Source: Zygaena filipendulae
Taxonomy: Eukaryota; Arthropoda; Insecta; Lepidoptera; Zygaenidae
DNA: 64,000 bases
Reading direction: 5' to 3'
NCBI GenBank assembly: GCA_907165275.2
Contig: OU015675.1
Location: forward strand, 6,899,501-6,963,500
Positions 20,895-30,788 of the stretch are shown in pieces (the stretch's first letter is position 1; every line of letters begins with the position of its first letter). The notes beneath the pieces are model-generated. The model saw only the letters and a list, made by a program, of their open reading frames with translations. It was not told the DNA's origin and made no database searches. A program made the translations under genes and the position numbers.

Positions 20895-21211
20895 ATTGTG
20901 ACTGGATGAGTAAAAAAAAATTGATTAAATTGGTTCGGAATAAAAACAAAAGATAAATTTCCCCCGGGACCAATTAAACCATTCCGGATGTGCTGTCGTA
21001 GTTTTTTCGCTGGGCCTACCCACGGACCCACGGACCCACGGCCCACCGGTCCCAAAAGTGATATAAGTGTGAATAATCGGAAAAGTTCCTTTTTTCCCCG
21101 TTTTATTGCCTCGAAATACGTCGACAGGTTTTTATAATGTAATATTGAATACTTGCTCTTCTCGAAATATCAATTTCGCTAGCGTATTTTTGACTGAAAT
21201 AGTCTCAATTT

Positions 21212-21375
21212 ATATATTCCCGCGGGAATTCCGGTACCAAAAGTACCCTTTGTCTTTTTCTGTACCCCTGACAACGCGTATGCAAAATTTCATGGGGATC
21301 GATTCAGCCGTTAAGGCGTGACAGCGTAACAAACAAACAAATAAATAAACAGACATCCCCATTTGTAAGGAAGGA
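21212..21375 (-). mobile_element. Helitron, subfamily G, 3' truncated
   Basis: TCCCGCGGGAATTCCGGTAC, CCCTGACAACGCGTATGC, GTAACAAACAAACAAATAAA. No hairpin end. Confidence 0.68.
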
Positions 21376-21429
21376 TAAACTGATACCTGCGGCTTCGATT
21401 GCGTTAGTGTTGATTTTGTTTGTCGGTCT

Positions 21430-21500
21430 TCAATCCCTCGGGAACAGTCCTTTTTGTACCCCAGACGTGTATGCAAAATTTCATGACGATCGGTTGAGTA
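21430..21500 (-). mobile_element. Helitron fragment
   Basis: TTGTACCCCAGACGTGTATG, then AATTTCATGACGATCGGTTG. Confidence 0.55.
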
Positions 21501-21521
21501 TAGCTATGGCGGTTGTGTGTT

Positions 21522-21675
21522 ACGCTTTCGGGCTTCATCTACTCAACCCATCATCATGAAATTTTGTATACACGTTGTCAGGGGTACAGAGAAAGACATA
21601 GGGTACTTTTATTCCGGAATTCCCACGAGAACTCCGAAATTCACGCAATTAAAACCGCGAGGTATTAATAGCTTG
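21522..21675 (+). mobile_element. Helitron, subfamily G, decayed end
   Basis: ACACGTTGTCAGGGGTACAG, GGAATTCCCACGAGAACTCC; the hairpin has decayed (ACGCAATTAAAACCGCG) and the end reads AGCTTG. Confidence 0.68.
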
Positions 21676-21728
21676 TAGAAAATAGAATTTGCTTCTCTAA
21701 ACAAAAATATATTTGAGTTTGACTCTAA

Positions 21729-21867
21729 TGCCCGCTCCACATTCACGCGAGAATATTGCGAGAACGCGAGAAAACCACGAGAACGTGAATGTGGAGCCGA
21801 TGTTCTACGTTTTTCCCGTGGTTTTCTCGAGTTCTCACAAGATTATCGCGAGAATGTGGAGCGGGCT
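21729..21867. mobile_element. MITE with GCCCGCTCCACATTC ends, TAA target duplication
   Basis: TGCCCGCTCCACATTCACGC...AATGTGGAGCGGGCT with TAA on both sides (21726-21728, 21868-21870). 139 bp, foldback, repeated GAGAACGCGAG. A TWA duplication fits PIF/Harbinger MITEs. Confidence 0.82.
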
Positions 21868-22194
21868 TAATAACTTATCGTTAGGAGTTAGTTGTGACTC
21901 AAAGCTGACAAAAATATCACCTCCTCATAAAACCTCACTCCACGCACCTTCCTACCCAGTCCATGCTGCATTGTAAAGCTGTCAAACCATCAATACCAGT
22001 CCATTACAAGGAATTCATATGCAGCAAGCATACATACACACAGACAGACGATCTGCGCATTAGGCAAATCCACATTGACAGTAGTCAATTAAGTACGGTG
22101 TTTGTTACACCGTAGCGTATAGAGAATCGTTTAGGAGTTTAGCTCTTCTTATACAAAATATAGAGTTAATATTATAGAGAAAAAAACATTAGAT

Positions 22195-22375
22195 TTCTTG
22201 TATGTTTGTTAATTACGGATAGACTCAAAAATTACATAACCGAGTTAAAATATTCTTTCACTTACAGGATCCTACAGTGTTGTGTTCCTGAGTGACGTAG
22301 GGTGATTTATATCAAGGAACTTCCGCGGGAAATTCAAAATAAACTTGAGTGAAACCGTGGGAGATCGAATAGTAA
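22195..22375 (+). mobile_element. Helitron, decayed F-like
   Basis: TTTCACTTACAGGATCCTAC, GAGTGACGTAGGGTGA, GAGTGAAACCGTGGGAGATCG, ending GAATAG. The same variant is at 24590-24711. Confidence 0.62.
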
Positions 22376-22425
22376 TTTATGTGAAATATGACCTGTAACT
22401 AATGTTATTTATATATACGTATTTA

Positions 22426-22650
22426 CTAGCTGTGCCCCGTGGCTATCCGCGCGAGTTTCGGAATTCCCGCAGGAACTCCAAAGTAAAATTTGTCCAAATT
22501 CCGGAGAGGGCTACCCTTAATCTAGGGGCCTAACGCCTACGACCTTATTATCAGATCTACCAAATATACGCAAAAAATTTCATGAAACTCGGTTAAGACG
22601 TTTCGGAGGAGTTAGATAAACACTGTGATACGAGATTTTTATATACGTAC
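22426..22650 (-). mobile_element. Helitron
   Basis: CTAGCTGTGCCCCGTGG, GGAATTCCCGCAGGAACTCC, TTTCATGAAACTCGG, TTTCGGAGGAGTTAG and the reversed 5' end near TATATACGTAC. Confidence 0.75.
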
Positions 22651-22656
22651 ATAATT

Positions 22657-22819
22657 GGAATTCCCGCGGGAATTCCGTGTTAAAATGTACCTTATGTCCT
22701 TTTATGTACCCCATGACAACGTTCATGCCAAATTTCATCCAAATCCATTCAGCCGTTTTTGCCTGATTGAGTAACAAACATCCAAACATCCACACTTTCA
22801 CATTTATAATATTAGTATG
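22657..22819 (-). mobile_element. Helitron, subfamily E, hairpin end missing
   Basis: GGAATTCCCGCGGGAATTCC, CATGCCAAATTTCATCC, GAGTAACAAACATCC and TTTATAATATTAGTATGA. Confidence 0.78.
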
Positions 22820-22998
22820 ATTACGTTACTTGCGAAAGCGTTGAAAAAAATAAATTATTGTTTTATGCTCTCACGAAGTACCTTGTTTCGGCCATTTTTA
22901 AATCTGTTTCTTTGAATACAAAAAAATACAAGTAGAAAGCGGATTCCAGATGAGACGTACGGTTCCTAAAACTAGGCTTACATCACATCAATAATAAT

Positions 22999-23262
22999 GC
23001 TAAGGAAATTAGCATAATAGAATAGAATAGAATACACTTTATTAATAATAATAATAATAATTTATTTATTCATAACCAACTTGGATCATTTTGTTAGTAA
23101 CATTGCTTAACCTATTGTTAGTAAATTACATTATATTTATATTTATTGTACACCAAAATAATTTTACAGTGTGTTTACAGAAACTTATAACTAAGGGCAT
23201 ACAAAAGGCGGTCTTATCGCTTTACTAGCGATCTCTTCCAGACAACCTTTAATAATATCTTG
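22999..23262 (-). mobile_element. LINE 3' tail with a second LINE tail inserted
   Basis: Outer LINE: (AATAG)n, ACACTTTATT | GTACACCAAAATAATTTT, AAGGCGGTCTTATCGC, CTCTTCCAGACAACC. The inner insertion (about 23041-23142) starts with (AAT)n and TTTATTTATTCATAACC, and TTTATT is found on both sides as target duplication. Confidence 0.72.
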
Positions 23263-23364
23263 GTGTGCATTAAAGATATATGCATACACATACTGGGTAG
23301 GTACCCAGTAAGTGATAATAAATTAATAAATGATTATAATTTATGTAGTTTTGTTTGTACGCAG

Positions 23365-23465
23365 CGTCGCGTGTGCGACCACGGTGTGAGTGGCGACCAC
23401 AGCACGTCACGGCGTCGACGTCGCGTCGCCACGGCCGGGCCGGAGAAGCGTCACTTAACGCTATG
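23365..23465 (+). CDS. Doubtful GC-rich last-exon candidate
   Basis: An acceptor-like TTTTGTTTGTACGCAG|CG is followed by a GC-rich open stretch coding RRVCDHGVSGDHS...RRRRR...EKRHLTL and TGA. GC content differs sharply from its surroundings. No family recognised, no upstream exon found. It could equally be a CpG-rich regulatory segment. Confidence 0.15.
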
Positions 23466-23564
23466 AATCAGGCATTACCATTGTGAATGACATTGTTAAT
23501 CACCACTTTGATAATCGGCCGACCGAGCGAGGCTATTCCGGTAGGTACTTACCCACCCTCGAGC

Positions 23565-23973
23565 CAGCCCCTATTCGCTATGACCATAACACGGCGCGTT
23601 AAGATAACGCACCGCAAAGCTGTCTTTCCCTCGTAATCAAAGAAGTTTCACTTTAAAAAAAATAACAATTTCTCATATCTTGGCATCTAGAACGTTTGGG
23701 AATGCGTTTTAGCCCTTATTCACTATGACCAACAACATTCCTTGCCCATAACGTATCCCAAAAACGTATTTCCAAACGTTCTAAATGGTGAGATATTAGA
23801 AATTATTATTCTTTAATCCATAAGAAATTTAAATGTATTTTTTGCGGTAAAACGAGTATTTGATTATTTATTATTTATTAAAACGAGTATTTGGTATTTG
23901 ATTACGAGGGAAAGACAGTTTTTGCGGTGTCTTATCTTAGCGCGGCGTGTTATGGTCATAGTGAATAAGGGCC
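23565..23973. mobile_element. Two GGGCCCTTATTC MITEs, one inverted against the other
   Basis: 23565-23711 is a reversed partial copy (CTATGACCATAACACGGCGC...TTTCCCTCGTAATCAAA). 23712-23973 is a complete copy, GCCCTTATTCACTATGACC to GGTCATAGTGAATAAGGGCC. The shared segments are inverted, so the pair could form a long hairpin. Related to 7801-8029. Confidence 0.75.
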
Positions 23974-23974
23974 C

Positions 23975-24585
23975 TGGTTCAATACGAGAGTTATTGAGTG
24001 GCGTGGCTAAATATAACTTGGAAGTTATTTAGTCGAGAAGTTCAATAAGTGATTAAGGGTTGAATTGAATTTAACTGTTAAACAATTTGTTTCCGCATTT
24101 AAAACTTGTTCTATTTTTAACTTATCCTCAGGATCAAATACCTCGTTTAATTTTATTCAAATATTATTCAATTCATTTGGAAAAGACGTAATTTGTAATA
24201 ATGCTAGACTAAAAGTAAAATCATAATTAAATAGGTCCCAAAATCCTGATCCAAAACATCAAAATTGACAATTTAATTTTGAGAAAATATAGATTAGATT
24301 ATTTTAACAACGATAACATAAAATGTTATTTCAGGATTACGGTCAATTAATAATTTATAATGTTAGTTTTTTTGTTGTAAAAACAATCCCAAAAGGGCGT
24401 CGAAAGATAAAAACAAAAAAAATAAAAGCAACTATCACAATTTTTCGATTAAATAAGTCAAATAAAAATATATATTACAGTACCTGTACCCGTTCAATTA
24501 ACGGCGGGCGTTTATTTTTTAAATTTTTTGTTCCTGTATTTTAGCTATGCTTTTCTATAATGGATAACCCAAAACCTACTTTACT
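23975..24585. other. AT-rich, no gene seen
   Basis: Open frames here (such as 24323-24544) are low-complexity Lys/Ile-rich and have no splice support. Confidence 0.3.
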
Positions 24586-24589
24586 AATT

Positions 24590-24711
24590 ATTCTAAAAAT
24601 TCTCTTACTCGGACGCTACAGTGTTCTTGAGTGACGTAGGGTAATTTTAAGCCCGGAATTTCTACGAAAACTTCGAGATTAACACGAGTGAAACCGTGCG
24701 GGATCGACTAG
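24590..24711 (+). mobile_element. Helitron 3' part, F-like variant
   Basis: CTTGAGTGACGTAGGGTAAT, CGAGTGAAACCGTGCGG, GATCGACTAG|T. Confidence 0.65.
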
Positions 24712-24719
24712 TATAGTAT

Positions 24720-25020
24720 CTGAAGACGATCATATCAAACGAATTTAATTTTAATTTATCAACGTTAGAGTTCGTTGTCGGTTGACTCTCGAACTATGAT
24801 CCCGGTGGATTTGGCAGGATATTGTAGCGTCGAATAGGAGCCGACAGTACGGTCAAATAGAGTGGATCAATATTCGTAGTTACAATCCCCTTGTTTACAA
24901 TGCGACAGCTGTATTGTATACTCAAGCCGAAAATAAATTGTTTACGTTGTTTTCTGACAACTGGATCAAGTAGTTTCAGGCAACTTAAGCTGCTCGCTAA
25001 GTGACCGCTTCAAGATATAC
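24720..25020. other. Moderately GC-rich unique stretch
   Basis: It has CGACAGCTGTATTGTATAC and CCCGGTGGATTTGGCAGG but no open frame longer than 40 codons with splice sites. A regulatory or old TE sequence. Confidence 0.25.
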
Positions 25021-25256
25021 GGCCGCACTCAGAGTCGACTTTAATGATTATTTAGTTAAGTATAGATTTTTAAAACAAAACTGCTGCTATCAGAGACGTT
25101 CAGTAAATTAATGTTAGTTGGCATTTAATAAGATGTAACTTAAATAGTTAAATGCCAATCAACATTAATTTATTAAACTTGTCTGATTGCGGCAGTTTTG
25201 TTTTAAAAATCTATACTTAACTAAGTAATCTTTAAAGTCGACTCTGAGTGCGGCGG
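25021..25256. mobile_element. FB4 palindromic element
   Basis: GGCCGCACTCAGAGTCGAC...GTCGACTCTGAGTGCGGCGG followed by TTA; left flank TAC, a decayed duplication. The inner arms carry GCCAATCAACATTAATTTA. Confidence 0.85.
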
Positions 25257-25692
25257 TTAGTATGAATAAAAAAAATGTCTGTTATAATATTTTAACAGAG
25301 CTAAAACACGATTACAATAAGTTTTGTAAGCCTCTGTTTGTATCACAATTTGCTTGTAAACCGTTAAACTTTAATTTCAGTTTCAAATTAATTAATTTAA
25401 AGTTTCGATTTTATGTAAATTATTTAAAGAAAGACGACAAAAGATAGACGGATAAATAATATTTTTTATATTAATTTTTCACTTCTTTATCTTCATAATG
25501 GTCGACTCCATAAATTACATGCAGAGCACCCCGAAATAGGTTAGGCTAGCTGATGACCAAGACGCGCGAGCCGAGCGAGCGCAACGAGCGTGCCGCGGCA
25601 GCGGCCGATAATGCGCCAAAGACAAACGGTGAACACAGAAATAAGAGCTATTTTTCAAAAAGCTTCGTCATCTTCCTTACATAAGGTACTTC

Positions 25693-26086
25693 CGGCCGCA
25701 CTGAGAGTCGCTTAAATGATCACTTTATTTTAAAGTAAAGATTTTTAAAAGTCACTCAGAGACATTCATTAAATTAATGTTAGTTTTCAATTAAATTAAG
25801 TTAAATTTAGTTCTATTAAATTAAGTTAAATGCCAATTAACATTAATGTAATGATCGTCTCTGAGTGCTGCAGTTTTGTTTTTATGCCCGCTCCACATTC
25901 ACGCGAGAATCTTGCGAGAACGCGAAAAAACCGCGAGAGAAGAAGAGAAGAGCCTGAATGTGGAGCCGATCGGCCGTTTCTCGGGGTTTTCTCGCGTTCT
26001 CGCAAGATTCTCGCGTGAATGTAGAGCGGGCTTTAAAATCTTTACTTAAAATTAAGTAATCATTAAAACAACTCTGAGTGCGGCCG
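25693..26086. mobile_element. FB5, diverged, with a nested MITE
   Basis: CGGCCGCACTGAGAGTCG...ACTCTGAGTGCGGCCG. The right arm is split by the element at 25885-26032. The arms differ enough from FB1-4 to count as a subfamily (TTTATTTTAAAGTAAAG in place of TTAGTTAAGTATAG). Confidence 0.78.
25885..26032. mobile_element. GCCCGCTCC MITE nested in FB5, TTA target duplication
   Basis: TGCCCGCTCCACATTCACGC...TGAATGTAGAGCGGGCT, with TTA at 25882-25884 and 26033-26035. Removing it restores the FB arm TTTTGTTTTTAAAATC. Confidence 0.85.
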
Positions 26087-26203
26087 TGAGTGCAGTCGTT
26101 AATCACCATTTACTCGTATTACTAACAATTACCGAACGACAAACCGGATAATGTGATAAATCACTTTTGCCTACGTTGATGATAAAATTCTAGTTGGGAA
26201 TTA

Positions 26204-26403
26204 TCCTAACTAATATAAATGTGAATTGCCTTATTTACTCGGCTGATCGTCACGAAATTTTGCATTCGGAAATAAGCATTACCTTTATGTTCTTTTCTGA
26301 AAACGTACATTTTCAGGGGTACAGAAAACAAAAAGGTACTTTATATTCCAGAAATCCTGCATAAAATCCGAAATTATCGCAGGTGAAACCAAGAGGAAGC
26401 TAG
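26204..26403 (+). mobile_element. Helitron, subfamily G, diverged
   Basis: A|TCCTAACTAATATAAATG at the start, TTTCAGGGGTACAGAAAAC, ATCGCAGGTGAAACCAAG, AGCTAG. Confidence 0.75.
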
Positions 26404-27050
26404 TTCATAATATTTCCCGGTAATTATTAAACTTAATTAACACATTTATCACACTGACATGTATGATATATGTAAAGACCTTTTTTATTGTGATTAGGGT
26501 AGGCGTTTGATTACAGCCCACCTCATGTTAAGTAAGTTTGGTCGAAGATTAATTACCGAATATTAAAAATCGTTATAGCTATTTTAAGGTATTTTCCTGA
26601 ATCAGGGTCTATTAATCAGACACGATCAAATGCATGCATTATCTTATTATTACCAAAGATTTCCCGCAAGATAAACGGCGGTCTCATAAAATCTTCCCAA
26701 TGACTATTCTGTCAGGAACAAAGGCTCCATAACTCCTCAGGAACGGGGTGTTTTGGGGAGGAAAAATGTCGTTTACCGCATTTTTTTATTGTTCTTACGT
26801 AACATTACGAAGACTCTAAAGAATATTAAATATAAGAGTATTAATAATGCTTTTTTAAACTTGCTCTCTTGTGGTTCGGAGATTCACTGAAGTTTGGATC
26901 GTTTGGGGAAAACTTTTTGAAATATAACAAAATTAGGTCAAACTTACCGGAAGACGTAGGTACCTACTTCACACTTTAACGATCTGATGAAGAAAGCGGA
27001 AAGCCTAGCTTGGAGGATTATTATTAATTCCCATTAATTCATTTTAGTTT
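26404..27050. other. No gene or named repeat seen
   Basis: AT-rich unique sequence; no splice-bounded frame found. Confidence 0.3.
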
Positions 27051-27054
27051 GGTT

Positions 27055-27625
27055 AACAAAAAAATTAAAACCGAAGTCCAAAAACACAAAACTAAAAAGC
27101 TCAAAATAACAAAATCGCTTTAGGTGTGCCTATAATTTTTTAAGAGATCCCTCGATTTTTCCAAGATCCCATCATCAAATCTCGATTTGATGACAATGGG
27201 ACTATACTCTTTCAAACAAAAAATCAATTTTCCAAATCGGTCCAATCGGAAACCGTGAAATACGTATCATTATTGAGCAGTTCCGATGACCATCTATGGT
27301 CTCCATCATCAGTTCTACTTCTTCAAATTTTGCTTTCCAAAAGCAAATGAACGATTTACTTTTAAAAATGCCCAAATGCCCAAATTCCCAAATGCCAAAT
27401 GCCCAAATAGGTGGGCCTATAATTTTTGAAGAGTTCCCTCGATTTCTCCAAGATCCCATCATCAGATTCCAACTTGGTGGCAATGAAACCAACTTGGGAG
27501 TAAACCCTTTTAAATTAAAATTTTTCCAAATCGGTCCAACCATTTTCGAGTAATCGGTGAACATACATAAAAAAAAACGTACATACAGCCGAATGCAGAA
27601 CCTTCTCCTTTTTGGAAGTCGGTTA
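27055..27625 (-). repeat. Dispersed repeat starting AACCGACTTCCAAAAAGG, with internal duplication
   Basis: Minus strand: AACCGACTTCCAAAAAGGAG, then CCGATTTGGAAAAATTTTAA. A ~130-bp block (27411-27545) recurs at 27121-27250 with about 75-80% similarity. The family is common in Lepidoptera; a small piece is at 8741-8775. The 242-codon frame across it is incidental. Confidence 0.65.
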
Positions 27626-27752
27626 AAAACAGATAGAGACCAGGTGTCGTCGACTGATTTTTGTACTAAAAGCTGGTCGTAATGCACATGAATATTCAAT
27701 AACGTAACGTAATAAACTAAAGCTGTTTTAGAAATTAACTGCGTGTGACATA

Positions 27753-27966
27753 TTGTTGAAAAAATATTTAAGATGCCAGCACAGGATTCTTTTGCAGCAC
27801 AGGAGCGTTTTGCTTCTAACCGTAGAACGCTGAAAAAATATTTGAGATGCCAGCACAGAATCAGTAGATAAGTTACGAGCGTTTTGCTTCTAACCGTAGA
27901 ACGCTGAAAAAATATTTGAGATGCCAGCACAGAATCAGTAGATAAGTTACGAGCGTTTTGCTTCTA
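27753..27966. repeat. 74-bp tandem repeat, three units
   Basis: Units begin near 27753, 27827 and 27901. Units 2 and 3 are identical over the stretch checked (ACGCTGAAAAAATATTTGAG, CACAGAATCAGTAGATAAG, CGAGCGTTTTGCTTCTAA); unit 1 is diverged. It runs straight into the hairpin. Confidence 0.85.
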
Positions 27967-28100
27967 ATTCTCATCTAGCCGGGGCTCGCAATCTTCCCAA
28001 GATCTTCTGTCCATCTTCTTTGTTTTATATTTCTGTGGATAAAACAAAGAAGATGGACAGAAGATCTTGGGAAGATTGCGAGCCCCGGCTAGATGAGAAT
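27967..28100. repeat. Perfect 62-bp inverted repeat with 10-nt loop
   Basis: The left arm 27967-28028 is exactly complementary to 28039-28100; the loop is ATTTCTGTGG. The arms contain CCGGGGCTCGCAATCTTCCC and its complement. The right arm belongs to the LINE fragment. Confidence 0.93.
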
Positions 28101-28152
28101 AGCTCAGGAGTGGTTCTTGTAGAAACCATCGTGATGATGATGATATAAAATA
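28039..28152 (+). pseudogene. LINE ORF2 C-terminal remnant
   Basis: Frame from 28043: KQRRWTEDLGKIASPG, stop, MRIAQEWFL, stop. This matches the RWTDDL..vAG..W.r.AQdR..W tail of CR1/RTE-type reverse transcriptase ORFs, and GATGATGATGATAT follows as the usual 3' microsatellite. Two stops and no upstream RT. Confidence 0.65.
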
Positions 28153-28164
28153 TAAAAAAACTTA

Positions 28165-28341
28165 CCGCCGCACTCAGAGTCGACTTTAATCATTACTTAG
28201 TTAAGTATAGATTTTTAAAACAAAACTGCCGCAATCAGACAAGTTCAATAAATTAATGTTAATTGTCATTTAACTAATTAAGTTACATTAAAAATCTATA
28301 CTTAACTAAGTAATCATTAAAGTCGACTCTGAGTGCGGCGG
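28165..28341. mobile_element. FB6 palindromic element, centre deleted
   Basis: TTA|CCGCCGCACTCAGAG...CTCTGAGTGCGGCGG|TTA. The left arm is complete; the right inner arm is lost (177 bp), so only the outer ~45 bp pair. Confidence 0.87.
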
Positions 28342-28344
28342 TTA

Positions 28345-28765
28345 ACCGAATTAAACTAATTGAAGTTTTGGATATTTTAATGTTTGAAAATTCCCAAAAA
28401 TAATCCTGAAATAGTCGGAAATAAGTAATTTTAGACCTCAGGAAATCTTGAAGTGGTAAAAACAGAACCACTCACTTTAATTTTGAGTTACATTGATGCA
28501 ATACACTTTAAGTCTAAACTTCCTTAACCATTTGATGAAAAACCTAAGTTGTGTTCGTACTCTATTATATTACCAACTATGAAGTGGACGAAATTTCTCG
28601 CAACTAAATTTCTTGAAGATTGTTGACTGTTTCTTTACTTACTGTGAAGTTTATCCTGAAGACACGCTTAGCAAAATGTACGGTGACCATATTACACTCC
28701 TTCTGATGGGAGATAAATAATTCTAATACATTTTAAAATTATATGTAATATCTATCTGTATCTGT
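28345..28765. other. No gene seen
   Basis: AT-rich sequence with only incidental short frames. Confidence 0.3.
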
Positions 28766-28766
28766 A

Positions 28767-29222
28767 CGATAGTTTATTGCTGGCTGCGGCTCATTGTTCT
28801 CACATAATGGGAATATCAGTGAACACTAATTTTATAGAATTTTTATTTGACAGGCAATATTAGACTATAGTTGTCATATTAATTGATTTGTTAAAAAGTT
28901 GTGTGCGCACTATGTAGCCATTACCGGCCTTACCTGTTTATTAAATTAAGAATCAATTTCATTGACACGATAGTGACTAGATATGTCATGCTCACTCAAA
29001 TGTACCGCTGGCGGTGGCGTGTGAGTCGGGTCGCTCGGTTCCCTCTAATATGGTTGAGCGGGGCGGGGCTTACGAGCACGTCATACTCGTGAACGGGTGC
29101 CGTCAGTTGGTGCTGGTCATGTCTGGTCTACTATTATAGATAATTCTAGTTTAACTCCTAATGTTTCTGGACGGTAGTTTATTGCTGGGTACGGCTCATT
29201 GTTCTCACATAATTAATTACAA
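28767..29222. repeat. Direct repeat flanking ~350 bp with a GC box
   Basis: CGATAGTTTATTGCTGG..CGGCTCATTGTTCTCACATAA at 28767-28808 recurs at about 29172-29213. Between them lies GGGTCGCTCGG...GAGCGGGGCGGGGC. No reading frame is supported. Confidence 0.65.
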
Positions 29223-29404
29223 GTTGAGTTACCACTAATTATATTATAGATATATCTGTATTGTAACTTTAAACTGACAGCGTGCTGCTGAAGAGTTTGT
29301 TGGCAGCTTCTTCTCTTCAGCCATAGCACTAGGAAGCTGTGTGGGGTGGATATTTTATGGGTGCTGTCATGGTAGCTGTAGTTATACTGACGTCAAAAAG
29401 AGCC

Positions 29405-29455
29405 ACATTATGGGCCAAATTTGAATAAAGGATTTGACTTTGACTTTGAATAGAG
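29405..29455 (+). mobile_element. LINE 3' end (RTE-like)
   Basis: AATTTGAATAAAGGATTTG followed by ACTTTGACTTTGA, a polyadenylation signal plus a short repeat tail. Confidence 0.6.
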
Positions 29456-29459
29456 GATG

Positions 29460-30290
29460 GAACAATTTAAACCAAACTCCTAGAATTAAAAGGCATAGGG
29501 TCGCATCCAGCGCACGCAGTCACAGAATTTCAAGTGTGGTGGAAACGCTCTACGTGATTATATCTTTATGTTTTTAAGTTTTTCACTAATATAAATAAAT
29601 AATTAAATGTCATAGAAAATTATTTACAGAAGGTTTACTATAAGTAGGTACCAATTATAATATAACAATAATTATAACGGTCTATTGTATACATAAAAGC
29701 TTTTTGACCAAAAGATTTTTCCAAATGAACATTTAAATAAATAGAGAACTGAAATAGTAGTACTCAAATACTAGCAATTGTAGCACAAGTCTTGCAAACG
29801 TGATATTTATTCCGCGAATAAACGGTAAAAAAAAATTACAGCCAATCTCTCGCAAAAAAAAATTCTTAGATACCTATCTTTAGCACGAAAAATAACCCCA
29901 AATATACTTAACATTCACGTTTCAAGCACCGCTTTAGAGTAACGGATGCAGTCTAAATGTGATTTAGATTAATCTGTCAGATAACTGAGATTTATCTCCC
30001 CTTTTCACAAGCTTTATGCTCACCCTACAAACGGCAACTATACTGATGAACTTTGTACACGAGAAGCTTCGCAACTTCCGGCGACGCGACGTAACGTGCT
30101 CACGAATTTTTTATGTAGGTAAAAAAAACAGCTTTTTTTTCTTTTTTTTTGGGAAAAACTTCCGTAATTTATGCGCCTTTTCATTCTATTATTATTTTCA
30201 TTACTTTTTAAGGGTTTCAGGGTCTTTTTTCTTTAAACAAATTTCTAACGCAATTACATCGCATAAATGAAGTTATTACATTTTTTATTA
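29460..30290. other. Mostly unique, no supported gene
   Basis: 30016-30118 reads as a short frame in a more GC-balanced stretch (MLTLQTATILMNF...) followed by a GTAAAA. No acceptor or homology supports it. TCTGTCAGATAACTGAG at 29975 looks repeat-derived. Confidence 0.25.
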
Positions 30291-30297
30291 ACTATAT

Positions 30298-30345
30298 CTG
30301 AGACCGGGGTTTCCTCTGCGTGAGTTTTCGAATTCTCGCAGGAAA
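30298..30345 (-). mobile_element. Helitron 3' fragment, decayed
   Basis: CTGCGTGAGTTTTCGAATTC and TCGCAGGAA. Confidence 0.4.
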
Positions 30346-30601
30346 TAACAACACAAAAAATCTTGTCACTTCCCAGTGTTTGTGTGAGTAACGCACGTCG
30401 AATTGATTTAGATCGATAACAGTTTATTTTGTGTGAACTTTCCACTTGTTCAAAACTTTGTGACTTTGAAGTAGTTTCGAATACTTTCTTGTAGTGCGTT
30501 CATACATTATTTATCAATTTAGGGTTTTCTTCCGGAAATCTTTGAGAAATTGAGATAAATGTAGTTACGGTGGGACCACAGTCCACAGGTCGCTAGTAAA
30601 G

Positions 30602-30788
30602 CCTTACTATTATTATAAATGCGAAAGTGAGTTTTTTTTGTTTGTTACGCTTTCACGCCTCAACGGCTCAACGGATCATCATGAAATTTAGCATACACGC
30701 TGTCGGGGATTCAGAAAAGGACATTGGGTACCGGAATTCCCGGGGGAACTCCGAAATTACTACGGTTGAAACCGTACGGAACAGCTAG
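30602..30788 (+). mobile_element. Helitron, subfamily G
   Basis: TACTATTATTATAAATGCG, GCTTTCACGCCTCAACGGC, GGAATTCCCGGGGGAACTCC, CAGCTAG|T. Confidence 0.85.

Noticed and set aside
27202..27930. 242-codon open frame on the minus strand
   Set aside because: It runs through the AACCGACTTCC repeat and the 74-bp tandem units; the repeated amino-acid segments come from the DNA repeats, and no domain is recognisable.
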